64,000 nt of DNA from a bacterium (lineage in GTDB: Bacteria > Patescibacteriota > Saccharimonadia > Saccharimonadales > Saccharimonadaceae), in assembly GCA_030431855.1 (NCBI GenBank), contig JAUIII010000002.1, positions 1 to 64,000 on the forward strand, read 5' to 3'. Both the position numbers and the translations under genes were made by a program. How positions within the stretch are numbered: position 1 is the first letter of the stretch; each line of letters begins with the position of its first letter. Of the stretch, positions 47,150-57,081 are shown piece by piece. Under the pieces are notes generated by a model. That model worked only from the letters and a program-made list of their open reading frames with translations, had not been told where the DNA came from and searched no databases.

Positions 47150-48804
47150 TGCGGCGAGCGCGTAGTATGTCGACAAGACAGCAAAATACAGGCAAGCGAA
47201 ACGGGGATAACGGTAGCTTTGTTGTAGAACTGCTCAACTATGATCCTCGAAAAGATGAATTTGTTATCGACGGATGTTCAAACGAGGCTAATGTAAAAAT
47301 CACATTTAACAATAATGAGGTTGCTCCCTCGAAAACATGGAAAATTCAAGACGGTAAAACACGCCTGAGGGTACACATAGCCACACACAGCATAGGTGTC
47401 CTTAAGATGTGTTTGCCAAATGGAGACAGCATGCCGTTATCGTATACGGATACGTCTCGGTTAACTGGTGTAAGCAGATACGATTACCGACTATTGCACG
47501 GCGTCATCTTTATCCCCGCTCAAGCGTCTCTTATTTTAAGGAAGTTTTCTTTGACAAGAGTGTGCTGGCGCGAGTTTCGTTTTTTTCTCGATAGTTTCTC
47601 GAATCGTATGGATATCCGACGTAACGCCATAAAAACCGTTATTGTTGAAGCACTGAGGATAGCGACACTCGTACGAGTGAGGTTCAATAAAAAAGAGATT
47701 TGGATTTTTAGTGACCGAGCTGTCTCTGGTGCAGATAATTCAGAGGTTCTGTTCCGTTACGTTGCGAATCAGCGGACAGAGAATATACAACCATATTTTG
47801 TCGTAAATAAAGATACCAAAGCATACGCTACGTTGAGACGGCAGGGCTACCGGGTGATTAAGTTTCGATCGGTTAAACACCTCTACATGACGATGGTAGC
47901 GAGTGTTATATTCCCGTCACATCTCGACGTGATGTATTTATATCCCTGGCCCGGCTTGCGTCAAAAGTATGCAGGTCTTTTGCAATACATCATTATCCAC
48001 ACACAACACGGCATCGTAATCAATGACATGGCTAGGTATATAGGAAAATACGAAAAAAATGCACAGCTATTCTTATCAATATGTAATTGGGAGCAACAAT
48101 ATCTACATTCAGACGACTATGGTTACAGCCTGGAGGAGCTGCCGGTAACAGGAGCTCCACGATATGACGCGCTTGAAGATACGAGCGGGGGAAGTCGCGT
48201 CATTGCACTACACCCTACGTGGCGTAGTTGGCTGGCAGGCAGAGAGCACGAAGGCCACAGACAGTACTCACGAAGCTTTAAAGAAAGCGACTACTTTAAT
48301 TTTTATCAAAGACTTATAAACGATCCACGCATTGTAGCAGCCCTTGAGAAACATGATTACACCCTGAAATTGTATCTACATCCAAACCACCGAGAGAACG
48401 TGACAGATTTTTCTGTACGCAGCAACAATGTTGAAATAATGAAGTTTCCGTATGATTATAATCTGATGTTTAGTGAGTCGAAGGCACTAGTAACTGACTA
48501 TTCAAACACACTATTCGACTTTGCGTATTTGAAAAAGCCAGTTCTGCACGCTCAGTTTGATCGCGATGAATTCTTTATTAAACAAACGACGCTAGGAGAG
48601 GGCCATTTTGACTACGTCAAGGATGGCTTTGGGCCCGTCTGTCATAGCTATGAAGAAACGGTAGAGCAGCTTCTTGTGTTGATAGACGATACATACGTAC
48701 CTGCGAAGAAATATTCGCAGAGGATCGAATCATTTTTCACGTATAGTGATCAAAATAATGCCCAACGAAGCTACGATGCAGTGCTTCATTTTCTTAATCG
48801 ATAA
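47149..48804 (+). CDS. CDP-glycerol glycerophosphotransferase family protein
   Basis: IIIHTQHGIVINDM; VIALHPTWRSWL; LVTDYSNTLFDFAYLKKPVLHAQFD. Confidence 0.87.
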   Translation: MRRARSMSTRQQNTGKRNGDNGSFVVELLNYDPRKDEFVIDGCSNEANVKITFNNNEVAPSKTWKIQDGKTRLRVHIATHSIGVLKMCLPNGDSMPLSYTDTSRLTGVSRYDYRLLHGVIFIPAQASLILRKFSLTRVCWREFRFFLDSFSNRMDIRRNAIKTVIVEALRIATLVRVRFNKKEIWIFSDRAVSGADNSEVLFRYVANQRTENIQPYFVVNKDTKAYATLRRQGYRVIKFRSVKHLYMTMVASVIFPSHLDVMYLYPWPGLRQKYAGLLQYIIIHTQHGIVINDMARYIGKYEKNAQLFLSICNWEQQYLHSDDYGYSLEELPVTGAPRYDALEDTSGGSRVIALHPTWRSWLAGREHEGHRQYSRSFKESDYFNFYQRLINDPRIVAALEKHDYTLKLYLHPNHRENVTDFSVRSNNVEIMKFPYDYNLMFSESKALVTDYSNTLFDFAYLKKPVLHAQFDRDEFFIKQTTLGEGHFDYVKDGFGPVCHSYEETVEQLLVLIDDTYVPAKKYSQRIESFFTYSDQNNAQRSYDAVLHFLNR

Positions 48805-48807
48805 TAA

Positions 48808-50868
48808 CTATAACTCTTCGAGTGAAGCGTAAGGGATGACCTTATAGTGGCCTCGTTCGGCGTCAAAGGTCGAGCGAAGATACAGTGTGTCATCTATGCG
48901 TATTTTTTGTGAAAACGATACGCTAGAGCCCGCTCTGATGGTAGTATCAAGTTTTGTAAGCGTAACGGGATCAAGCTTTTTCACGTTCATTGCCACGTTC
49001 ATCCGTCTTGGGGCGACCATATCATCAAATGTCACATCAACTGGGCTAAGTTCGTCAATTGGTATCGCGGCAGGAGTTTTATTGACGCCATCTCGTGCCG
49101 ACCGTAGGTATACTGTTCCATTTAGTGTGAATCGTGTTTGGAAGTAGATTTGCGTACCGGCCGTGAACGTACTTGGCAGAGATGTATTCATAGAAACGTC
49201 ATATTTATTTACATCATTCAAAAGTTCATATGCGCGCTGGTTTTTCATTGATCTAAAATCTGAATCATCGATATTACGAAGGTGTGCGTACGGTGTGCCC
49301 GTGTAGGTATCGACACCGGGCTGGCCTTGGCTCACGTACAAATTCCCATTGATATTTGTTTTGTAGTCAAAGTATATGCGTGAACCAGCTGCAATAGAGG
49401 GTGCTGGAATGCCTGGGTAGCGGAGGTCGTATGTTTTCGTATCTTTGGTAGCGATCATCCAACGAGGATAGCCGAAGCCGACGTATTCAGGTGGCGCGCC
49501 TGTTGCAGCCGAACTTAGTGGTATGACAGCAGATACATTGTTTGTCGTATCGGCCTGTGATCGCAAGTATGTAGAGCCTCCGACAGATGTTTTGGTTGGG
49601 AAGTATAGTAGGGTGCCAGCGCGTATCAAGGTTTTTGTTTTTTGCTTGGTTCGAGGATTAATCTTGTAGAGGTTTTCCGTTGTCTGCATCCAACGAGGGT
49701 ACTTTAATGATCCATAGGAAATATCTACCTCATCAAGCTTGCTGATTGGTACAACACGGTCAAGCCAGAGTTTCGAATCATGCTCGGTGCGTAAATAGAC
49801 TGTACCACCAATAGTGATTTTGTCTCTAAAGAACACTTGCTGGCCGTCCGTCAGGCTATTGTTAAGAGCCTCTTTTGTAAACGGATCAATTTTTTGAGTC
49901 GCCGTGTTGAGTTGCATCCATCGCGGTGTAGACATTCGCTTGAATTCTATCTTAGACTGGGTGCTACCAAACCAGTTACTAAAGACGTACCAGAAGTTCC
50001 TATTACCGTAGGAGCTGCAAGAGTTTCCTGTACCTGGATATGAGTTGAGTGAGGCGCTATTTGGTTGATACGGGGTGTAGGTATACAGTGCGGCAGTCGC
50101 CTTATTTGCAATGTAGACGTTTTTGCCACCACACGACGACGCAACCGTCCACTGAATATAGTTTGATGCGTATGGCTTTTTGTAAGACCACCAGCTTTGC
50201 GTCATGCTATCGAGGTACCAACGAAGTAGCTTGGCTGCTTCACGCATCTGGAGAGAAAAACCAGCGTAGTCACTATCACAATTGGCGCTACCGCCCGGCC
50301 CTGAATCGGGACAGTGAGCCCCCATTGCATAAGTATACTGCCGTTTGAATGGCCAAGTATCACTTGTCAGTGGCCCAGCTGATTCAGTTCCCAGTTTTAC
50401 AAGGAGAACTTTCGGGCTGATGTTATATGCCTGGGCTGCATCGTAAATCAGGCGCGCGGCACTTTTTGCCCCAGTGGGAATAGTTGACTTGCCGTAGTTG
50501 CTTGCAGGAACACCAGGCCCCGGAGAGGTTTTTGGGACTTCATAGTACTTATTAAGACAAGTAAATGGCGCTGGGTTGCCTTTCGTCTTTCCGTACTCGG
50601 CGCGGCTTACGACACCATTTCCGTTGTAGTCGATTCCTCCACCTAGCTCAGAAGCCTTCTTGCCGTAATAGTCGCAGCTGCCAACATGCGCGTTGAGCCA
50701 CAGCCTAATCTCTGTTACGGTCATGGCTTTTTTGTCGGTAAAAATTTTATCGTTAATAATGTTGCCAGCATTCCAGTCACTGGCCTTTACTGCACCGACC
50801 GGAACAGAGGTGAGCAGAGTAGCTGGTAGGATGAGGGAAATGAGTATGAGAGTGAAACGTTGCATCAC
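48808..50868 (-). CDS. secreted multidomain protein with five C-terminal beta-rich repeats
   Basis: Signal peptide; EF-hand-like IDYNGNGVVSRAEYG; lysozyme/glucosaminidase-like middle; repeated PRWM...(16-25 aa)...TVYLR modules. Confidence 0.7.
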   Translation of the reverse strand: MMQRFTLILISLILPATLLTSVPVGAVKASDWNAGNIINDKIFTDKKAMTVTEIRLWLNAHVGSCDYYGKKASELGGGIDYNGNGVVSRAEYGKTKGNPAPFTCLNKYYEVPKTSPGPGVPASNYGKSTIPTGAKSAARLIYDAAQAYNISPKVLLVKLGTESAGPLTSDTWPFKRQYTYAMGAHCPDSGPGGSANCDSDYAGFSLQMREAAKLLRWYLDSMTQSWWSYKKPYASNYIQWTVASSCGGKNVYIANKATAALYTYTPYQPNSASLNSYPGTGNSCSSYGNRNFWYVFSNWFGSTQSKIEFKRMSTPRWMQLNTATQKIDPFTKEALNNSLTDGQQVFFRDKITIGGTVYLRTEHDSKLWLDRVVPISKLDEVDISYGSLKYPRWMQTTENLYKINPRTKQKTKTLIRAGTLLYFPTKTSVGGSTYLRSQADTTNNVSAVIPLSSAATGAPPEYVGFGYPRWMIATKDTKTYDLRYPGIPAPSIAAGSRIYFDYKTNINGNLYVSQGQPGVDTYTGTPYAHLRNIDDSDFRSMKNQRAYELLNDVNKYDVSMNTSLPSTFTAGTQIYFQTRFTLNGTVYLRSARDGVNKTPAAIPIDELSPVDVTFDDMVAPRRMNVAMNVKKLDPVTLTKLDTTIRAGSSVSFSQKIRIDDTLYLRSTFDAERGHYKVIPYASLEEL

Positions 50869-51380
50869 TTTACCTCAACCGATGCTGTTTCACTGTAGGT
50901 ATTGCTGCCTGAAGATACAACTAGTTTGATATTCCACGTTCCAGGACCGAGCTCGTCTTTTTCGACCGAAAAGCCCGCACACGTAGAGTAAGCGGGTTGA
51001 TAAATGACTTCCGCAGTTTTCGAAACTTTTTTAGCACCATTCGATACGGCTACATCGCAGGTGCCATCGCTCGCACCGTAAAGCTTGGCAACGATAGTGA
51101 CAGTGTTACTATCATCCTGGGTCGCACTGAGTTCAATGTTGTCAACTTTAGGGTCAGGTTTCGCTCTAGAATAGGTGTCTTCGTTTGTTTTAGGATTATC
51201 TTTGGCGCTATTACCAGAAGCAGGTGTTGTACTGGTCGGTTTTGTCGTCGAGTTGTCGCTGCTCTTGCTCTCGGTTTCTTGCGAAGACGTAACATACGCA
51301 TATGCAGATACGGCACTCACGACCAACAGCACTGCAAGGGCAAGAACGATAGCGGATTTTCTACTTTTGTTTACATGCAT
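50865..51380 (-). CDS. secreted/anchored hypothetical protein
   Basis: N-terminal hydrophobic segment, Ser/Thr-rich linker, beta-rich C-terminus. Confidence 0.6.
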   Translation of the reverse strand: MHVNKSRKSAIVLALAVLLVVSAVSAYAYVTSSQETESKSSDNSTTKPTSTTPASGNSAKDNPKTNEDTYSRAKPDPKVDNIELSATQDDSNTVTIVAKLYGASDGTCDVAVSNGAKKVSKTAEVIYQPAYSTCAGFSVEKDELGPGTWNIKLVVSSGSNTYSETASVEVK

Positions 51381-51488
51381 ATTATATCTGTTTTAGACAC
51401 TACATTGTCTTACAGCTATTATATCGCTTATGCATTCAAGTGTCAAAGCTTGTCGATAGACGACGGCCTCTTAGCAATGACAGCGTCA

Positions 51489-52775
51489 CTACCGTGTCAT
51501 TAATTGTTCAATTTCATCGACAATTCGCTTTGATGCGTTGCCGTCGTCGATAGCACCGCACGTATCCAGGAAACTACCGATCTTCTTCTCATATTGTTTT
51601 TTGTCGAAGGCGCTAATATTCCTCATCAACTCAGCGTTATTGGTTGCCATGGTGAATGGTGTGTCTTCGATTTTGTGGTAGAAGCCTCTAGTTTTGTTGT
51701 ACTTTTTCACGTTTGCGCCGTATAAGAAGCTCGGCTTACGGGTGAGTATGTAGTCGCAGATCCAGCTTGAATAATCAGTCAGTCCAACGTCTGCTACCAC
51801 CATTAACTCCTGCATGTCTGGATAAAATGACGCGTTATGGCAGTACACTGGTAGACCAGCCAGCCATCTATCAGACTGACGCTTGTTGCTATTGTGAGTA
51901 CGAATCAGAATTTCCCAGTCTCCACCGTATTTATTCTTGAGTGTGTCACGCAGGTTCTCAAAATCTATATTGCCAAAGGCTTGGTTGAGATTTTTGTCAT
52001 CGTGTGTAGGAGCAAACAGTAAGAATTTCTGGCCTGTATCAGCGATGTTCAGTCGCTTTAGGACTTTCTTTCTAAGGTGCACAGCAGTTTCTTTGGAGCG
52101 ATCAAGAAGCACGTCGTTACGGGCATGTCCTAGCTTAAGAATAGGTACGCCAGGCCAGTAGGTTGATTCAAAAACAGTGTCCTCGAACGTGCTATTAGAC
52201 AGCATGAAATCAGTTTGCTTTGCATCAAGTGCGCGCATTTTTTCATAGAATTTTTTATCACCACCCGCACCTTCTAATCGCTTGAGGCCAAGCGAGCCGT
52301 GCCAGGTTTGCAGCCAATATTGATGCTTACCTTTTTGCACCTCATTCTTCTGCAATGAGTGACCATTTTGTACAACAACTTTCGCGCGAGCAATCGCTTT
52401 GTAGTATTCAGGAGTATCGTCCTTAACGAATTGCATGCCAGAAGGATATGGACCTAATGAAGCTCCGCGCAGCACCCACGTAATGTTGTACGGTAAGTCG
52501 CGTCGCAGAAGTTCATCGGCAATGTACTTGATGTTACAGGTGTATTCACCCTGCATGGTGGTGAGCACGATTGATTTGTCATCTACATCGGCTGTACGAG
52601 CAAGCCACCACTTGTAAACGCGTAAAATAACGTGATCAATCCGCGATGAGACAGCGAGTAGTAATTTATTCAATATTTTAAATGCGATATCAATGATACG
52701 TAGCAAAATACGTATTAAGCGAAATATAAAATTGATAAAAGTACTGACATATCCGTCGTTTAGGGCGTTATTCAT
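51489..52775 (-). CDS. CDP-glycerol glycerophosphotransferase family protein
   Basis: YWLQTWHGSLGLKRLEG; FLLFAPTHDDKN; VGLTDYSSWICDYILTRKPSFLY. Confidence 0.88.
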   Translation of the reverse strand: MNNALNDGYVSTFINFIFRLIRILLRIIDIAFKILNKLLLAVSSRIDHVILRVYKWWLARTADVDDKSIVLTTMQGEYTCNIKYIADELLRRDLPYNITWVLRGASLGPYPSGMQFVKDDTPEYYKAIARAKVVVQNGHSLQKNEVQKGKHQYWLQTWHGSLGLKRLEGAGGDKKFYEKMRALDAKQTDFMLSNSTFEDTVFESTYWPGVPILKLGHARNDVLLDRSKETAVHLRKKVLKRLNIADTGQKFLLFAPTHDDKNLNQAFGNIDFENLRDTLKNKYGGDWEILIRTHNSNKRQSDRWLAGLPVYCHNASFYPDMQELMVVADVGLTDYSSWICDYILTRKPSFLYGANVKKYNKTRGFYHKIEDTPFTMATNNAELMRNISAFDKKQYEKKIGSFLDTCGAIDDGNASKRIVDEIEQLMTR

Positions 52776-53971
52776 TATTTATCATCCTGTTCTTTGTGCA
52801 AATCGTCTAAGAATTCTCCTATGTATTTCATAGTCTTTTTCTTCAGGGCTTCCTTCTTTTTGTTATCAATGGTAAGTTTGTCGCTATTGCACAATAGGTC
52901 GGCGATTTTTACATGATCAAGCTCGTATTCATTGAAATAGGTTTCACGTTCCCCGATTATATTTGCTAGGAAATCAATTTTTTCACTCCATATAAGGCCA
53001 ACTTTTGGGATGTCCATAGCATATGCAACGATGCCGGCGTGCATACGTGCAGCCAAAATTACCTTGAATCCTGACATTTGTTCCAGGAATTCCTGTGAGT
53101 CTGCTGGGCGGTGGAGTAGCTTTGTTTTTGGAAGATTCATAGCTGCAATCAGCCGACGACCAAACTTCTGATCAACTTCCATGCCATTTGAGAAAAGATA
53201 GAAGTCGGCATCTCGCATCGTCAGTTCCTGGATAAGGTTCTTATAAAAGTTATCAACGATGAAGTAGTCGGCCTCGCCACCGTATGCTTTGTAGTTGTTC
53301 GGATTGATAAGGTTGATGCCAATCTTTTGTGTATCGGTATTCCTTCGGATCGAGAAGCAGTCTTTTAGCCAAAATACCGGGTCACCAACTTGAGCAGTCT
53401 TGATGTTTGGATTGTCAATATATTTGTCACGTAACGTGTCGATATCATCTCGGGTCGTGATAGTTTTTACGACGTCGGAGTTGATTGCTTTTTTTAATTT
53501 TCGACAACGAATATCCTTTTCGTCGTAGCCTTCGATACCAACTGCGCTAAACATCACAGGTATATTGCGCTTCTTGGCGATATTAATAATCAGTTGATCA
53601 AGGTAATTCAAGCCTTGGGTTCGGAATTTAAGAAAACCTCCGCCAGCTATTATCAGTGCATCAACATCGGTAATGACAGACTTGTAATACCAATTCACCT
53701 TTAGCCACCACGAGAAGTATTCGTACCAATAGCGAAGCAAGGGGATTCTTACTACAGTAAACAATGGCTTCTTGTATCGATCGAGTACATCAAATAGACG
53801 AAGATTAATCTTACGTCTGCCACTGTAGATATCCACGTCTCGTGGGTCAACATCGATATCTTTTAGTGCAATATCTGAACTGTGTTTTTTTAATAAAAAC
53901 TTGGCGCTTTCCACGAGTAAGTAATCGCCAATGTTTTCATTGCTGTATAAGCCTACGACTCCAATTTTCAT
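52775..53971 (-). CDS. polysaccharide pyruvyl transferase family protein
   Basis: SNENIGDYLLVESAKFLL; AGGGFLKFRTQGL; LAARMHAGIVAYAMDIPKVGLIW. Confidence 0.85.
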   Translation of the reverse strand: MKIGVVGLYSNENIGDYLLVESAKFLLKKHSSDIALKDIDVDPRDVDIYSGRRKINLRLFDVLDRYKKPLFTVVRIPLLRYWYEYFSWWLKVNWYYKSVITDVDALIIAGGGFLKFRTQGLNYLDQLIINIAKKRNIPVMFSAVGIEGYDEKDIRCRKLKKAINSDVVKTITTRDDIDTLRDKYIDNPNIKTAQVGDPVFWLKDCFSIRRNTDTQKIGINLINPNNYKAYGGEADYFIVDNFYKNLIQELTMRDADFYLFSNGMEVDQKFGRRLIAAMNLPKTKLLHRPADSQEFLEQMSGFKVILAARMHAGIVAYAMDIPKVGLIWSEKIDFLANIIGERETYFNEYELDHVKIADLLCNSDKLTIDNKKKEALKKKTMKYIGEFLDDLHKEQDDK

Positions 53972-54073
53972 AACTTCTTTCGATTATACGGGGTTATCGA
54001 ACAGATGAAAACCCTAGACAAAAAATTATTCCTATGCATAGGCATAAAATCTAAGTGAATCACCCGCTTCTGT

Positions 54074-55084
54074 TTAATTTATGTAACCATTTGGGTTCGA
54101 TGATTGCCACTTCCACGAATCTCGGCATGCATCTTGTATGGTTTTCTCCGTGCTCCAGCCTAACTGCTGAGCGGCTTTATCTGTATGTGCATAGTACGAT
54201 GCAAGATCGCCTGGCCGACGCGCAGTGATAGTATAGGGTATCTCGTGACCAGCTGCCTCTGAAAACGCGGCGATAAGCTCAAGAACTGACGTTCCGTGAC
54301 CGCTGCCAAGATTGTAGGCCTGAAAACCTGAAGCCAAATGTTCGAGTGCCGCCACATGTCCACGTGCGAGGTCAACCACATGAATGTAGTCGCGTACGCC
54401 AGTGCCATCTGGTGTAGCGTAATCGTCGCCAAACACTTTCACTTTGTCTAGCTTGCCAACGGCCACCTGTGCAATATAAGGAAATAGGTTATTAGGCGTG
54501 TCGCTGGGGTCTTCGCCAATTAAACCACTTTCATGCGCGCCAACAGGATTAAAGTATCGCAGCGAAACGAATTCGAGCTGCTGATTGCTGCTTGCTACAT
54601 CTTGCATCATCGTCTCTATCACATATTTTGTTTGACCATATGGGTTCGTAATGCCAACACCCGTCGGACTTGATTCGCTATAGGGCGATTCGGCAGATCC
54701 GTATACCGTGGCAGAGGAGCTAAAGACGAGTTTGCCTACGCCATGTCGTTCCATCGCGCGTAGTAACGTTACGCTCGAGCCGACATTGTTGTCGTAGTAC
54801 TCAAGTGGTTTCTCGACGGATTCGCCAACAGCTTTTAAACCAGCGAAGTGGAGCACGGCATCAATCGATTCTTTCTGAAAGACATCGTCTAGTAATGCTT
54901 CTTCGCGCAAATCAAACTCGTAAAATGTAATTGTCTTGCCGACGATTTTTTCTAATCGAGTAAGGACTTCAGGTTTACTATTACAGAGGTTATCAACAAT
55001 GATAACGTCGTGGCCATGAGCGATAAGCTCGACGGCGGTGTGTGATCCGATATAGCCAAGACCACCAGTCAGAAGTATGTTCAT
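54074..55084 (-). CDS. galE: UDP-glucose 4-epimerase
   Basis: ILLTGGLGYIGSHTAVELI; SSSATVYGS; NPYGQTKYVIE; GTGVRDYIHVVDLARGHVAAL. Confidence 0.95.
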   Translation of the reverse strand: MNILLTGGLGYIGSHTAVELIAHGHDVIIVDNLCNSKPEVLTRLEKIVGKTITFYEFDLREEALLDDVFQKESIDAVLHFAGLKAVGESVEKPLEYYDNNVGSSVTLLRAMERHGVGKLVFSSSATVYGSAESPYSESSPTGVGITNPYGQTKYVIETMMQDVASSNQQLEFVSLRYFNPVGAHESGLIGEDPSDTPNNLFPYIAQVAVGKLDKVKVFGDDYATPDGTGVRDYIHVVDLARGHVAALEHLASGFQAYNLGSGHGTSVLELIAAFSEAAGHEIPYTITARRPGDLASYYAHTDKAAQQLGWSTEKTIQDACRDSWKWQSSNPNGYIN

Positions 55085-55166
55085 GACTCTATTATACTAG
55101 CCGAGCGACGATTATGGTGGTTATAATGGAGCATAGCTACTGTAATTGTCTAAAAGGAGAACTTTC

Positions 55167-56981
55167 ATGTGCGGAATAGTTGGATACATTGGGCCAAAGC
55201 AAGCGCAGCAAGTATTAAGAGAAGGTCTTCAAAGGCTTGAGTATCGCGGCTATGATTCTGCCGGAGTGGTAACTATAGGCGACAACGCAACACTGCTGCG
55301 TGCCAAAGGCAAGGTGGCCGAGCTTGAACAAAAAATAGAAGAACATCCCACTACCGACGGTATCGGTATTGGGCATACCCGATGGGCAACGCATGGCGAG
55401 CCGAGCGAACCCAATGCGCACCCGCATCATGTGGGCGATATTTATCTTGTACACAACGGAATTATTGAGAACTACAAAGACCTTAAGCAGCAGCTAGAGG
55501 CATACGAATTTGCCAGTGAAACTGATACCGAAGTGCTTGCGGCACTAATAGATAGCCTGTATAAGCGTGCCGATGTGAAGTTAGAAAACGCCGTTGCGCA
55601 GGCGCTGAAGCTAGTCGAAGGTACCTATGGAATCAGTGTTGTGAGCCAAAAAGAGCCTCACAAAATAGTCGTGGCTCGTAAAGGCAGCCCGTTGATAGTT
55701 GGAGTCGGAGACGAGGAAACGGTCATCGCAAGTGATGCCGCAGCACTGATTGCTCATACAAACGACGCAATATACCTGAAAGACGGTGAGATTGCAGTGT
55801 GCACGGCAGGCAACGTGGAGGTGATGAATCTAGATGAACAGCCCATCAGCGCCGTGGTCGAAAAAATCGAGACCAACCTAGAAGCAATTGAAAAGCAGGG
55901 CTACGACCACTTCCTTATTAAAGAAATTATGGAACAACCTGACACACTGCGCTCTACTCTTAGTGGGCGAGTGGTAAAGGAACAAAATCTGCTGCGACTT
56001 GGTGGACTGAATATGTCTGAAGAAGAGTTGCGTGCCGTAAAACATATTTTCGTGGTAGCGTGTGGCACGGCGAGCTACGCAGGTCAGCTGGCAAGTTATT
56101 ATATAGAGCAATTTTGTGATGATGTGACTATACGGAACGAGGTTGCCAGCGAGCTACGCTACCGTTCATTTAATGTACCAAGCAACTCGATCGCTATATT
56201 TGTGTCACAATCCGGCGAAACCGCCGATACACTGGCGTGTCTGAACGAAATGAAAGCACGTGGCGTGCGTTGTTTGGGTATTGTGAATGCAGTTGGCAGC
56301 ACGATAGCGCGTGAAGTTGACGGTGGCGTGTATGTACACGCTGGGCCAGAGATTTCCGTCGCAAGCACAAAAGCGTTTACCTCACAGGTAAGCGCGTTGC
56401 TGCTCGTTGGCCTCGTAATGGCTCAGGCAAAGGGAATCGAGCCAAAAGTGATCGAGCAGTACATTAATGAATTCGACGCGTTACCAGGCGAAATACAAGC
56501 CGTGCTTGATAGGCACGACGAAATACGACAAGTAGCCGAGCGCTATAAAGATTATGACAATGCTATTTTCATGGGCCGAGACACTCTTTTCCCAACCGCT
56601 ATGGAAGGCGCGCTGAAACTAAAGGAAACAAGCTACATTCATACTGAAGGCCAGGCAGCGGGCGAGCTGAAACATGGTTCAATTGCCCTGGTTGATGATA
56701 GGTTTTTTGAGGTTGCGTTTATAGACGAGCACCGATTATTCGAGAAAACGATGAGTAATGTCATAGAGGTAAACGCCCGTGGCGGACATGTCATGGTGAT
56801 AACGAATAGCACGCGTGACATCGACGCCGAGACAGTTGTTCGTATTGAAAGCCAGCTGCAGCTACTTACGCCGCTAGTGCTCAACGTAGTTTCTCAATTG
56901 TTTGCTTACTATATTGCCGTTGCTCGCGGCAATGATGTCGACCAACCACGAAATCTTGCAAAGAGCGTCACTGTCGAATAG
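55167..56981 (+). CDS. glmS: glutamine-fructose-6-phosphate aminotransferase (isomerizing)
   Basis: MCGIVGYIGPKQAQQVLREGLQRLEYRGYDSAGV; HTRWATHGEPSEPNAHPH; ends PRNLAKSVTVE. Confidence 0.97.
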   Translation: MCGIVGYIGPKQAQQVLREGLQRLEYRGYDSAGVVTIGDNATLLRAKGKVAELEQKIEEHPTTDGIGIGHTRWATHGEPSEPNAHPHHVGDIYLVHNGIIENYKDLKQQLEAYEFASETDTEVLAALIDSLYKRADVKLENAVAQALKLVEGTYGISVVSQKEPHKIVVARKGSPLIVGVGDEETVIASDAAALIAHTNDAIYLKDGEIAVCTAGNVEVMNLDEQPISAVVEKIETNLEAIEKQGYDHFLIKEIMEQPDTLRSTLSGRVVKEQNLLRLGGLNMSEEELRAVKHIFVVACGTASYAGQLASYYIEQFCDDVTIRNEVASELRYRSFNVPSNSIAIFVSQSGETADTLACLNEMKARGVRCLGIVNAVGSTIAREVDGGVYVHAGPEISVASTKAFTSQVSALLLVGLVMAQAKGIEPKVIEQYINEFDALPGEIQAVLDRHDEIRQVAERYKDYDNAIFMGRDTLFPTAMEGALKLKETSYIHTEGQAAGELKHGSIALVDDRFFEVAFIDEHRLFEKTMSNVIEVNARGGHVMVITNSTRDIDAETVVRIESQLQLLTPLVLNVVSQLFAYYIAVARGNDVDQPRNLAKSVTVE

Positions 56982-57081
56982 CTATTCATTAACAGGAGAT
57001 GGATGCTTTGTTTTTTGTGTGGCGTAGTCTTGCGAAAATAGTGATTAGTCCACTACAATACGATTAGCAACAGGAGCAAAC

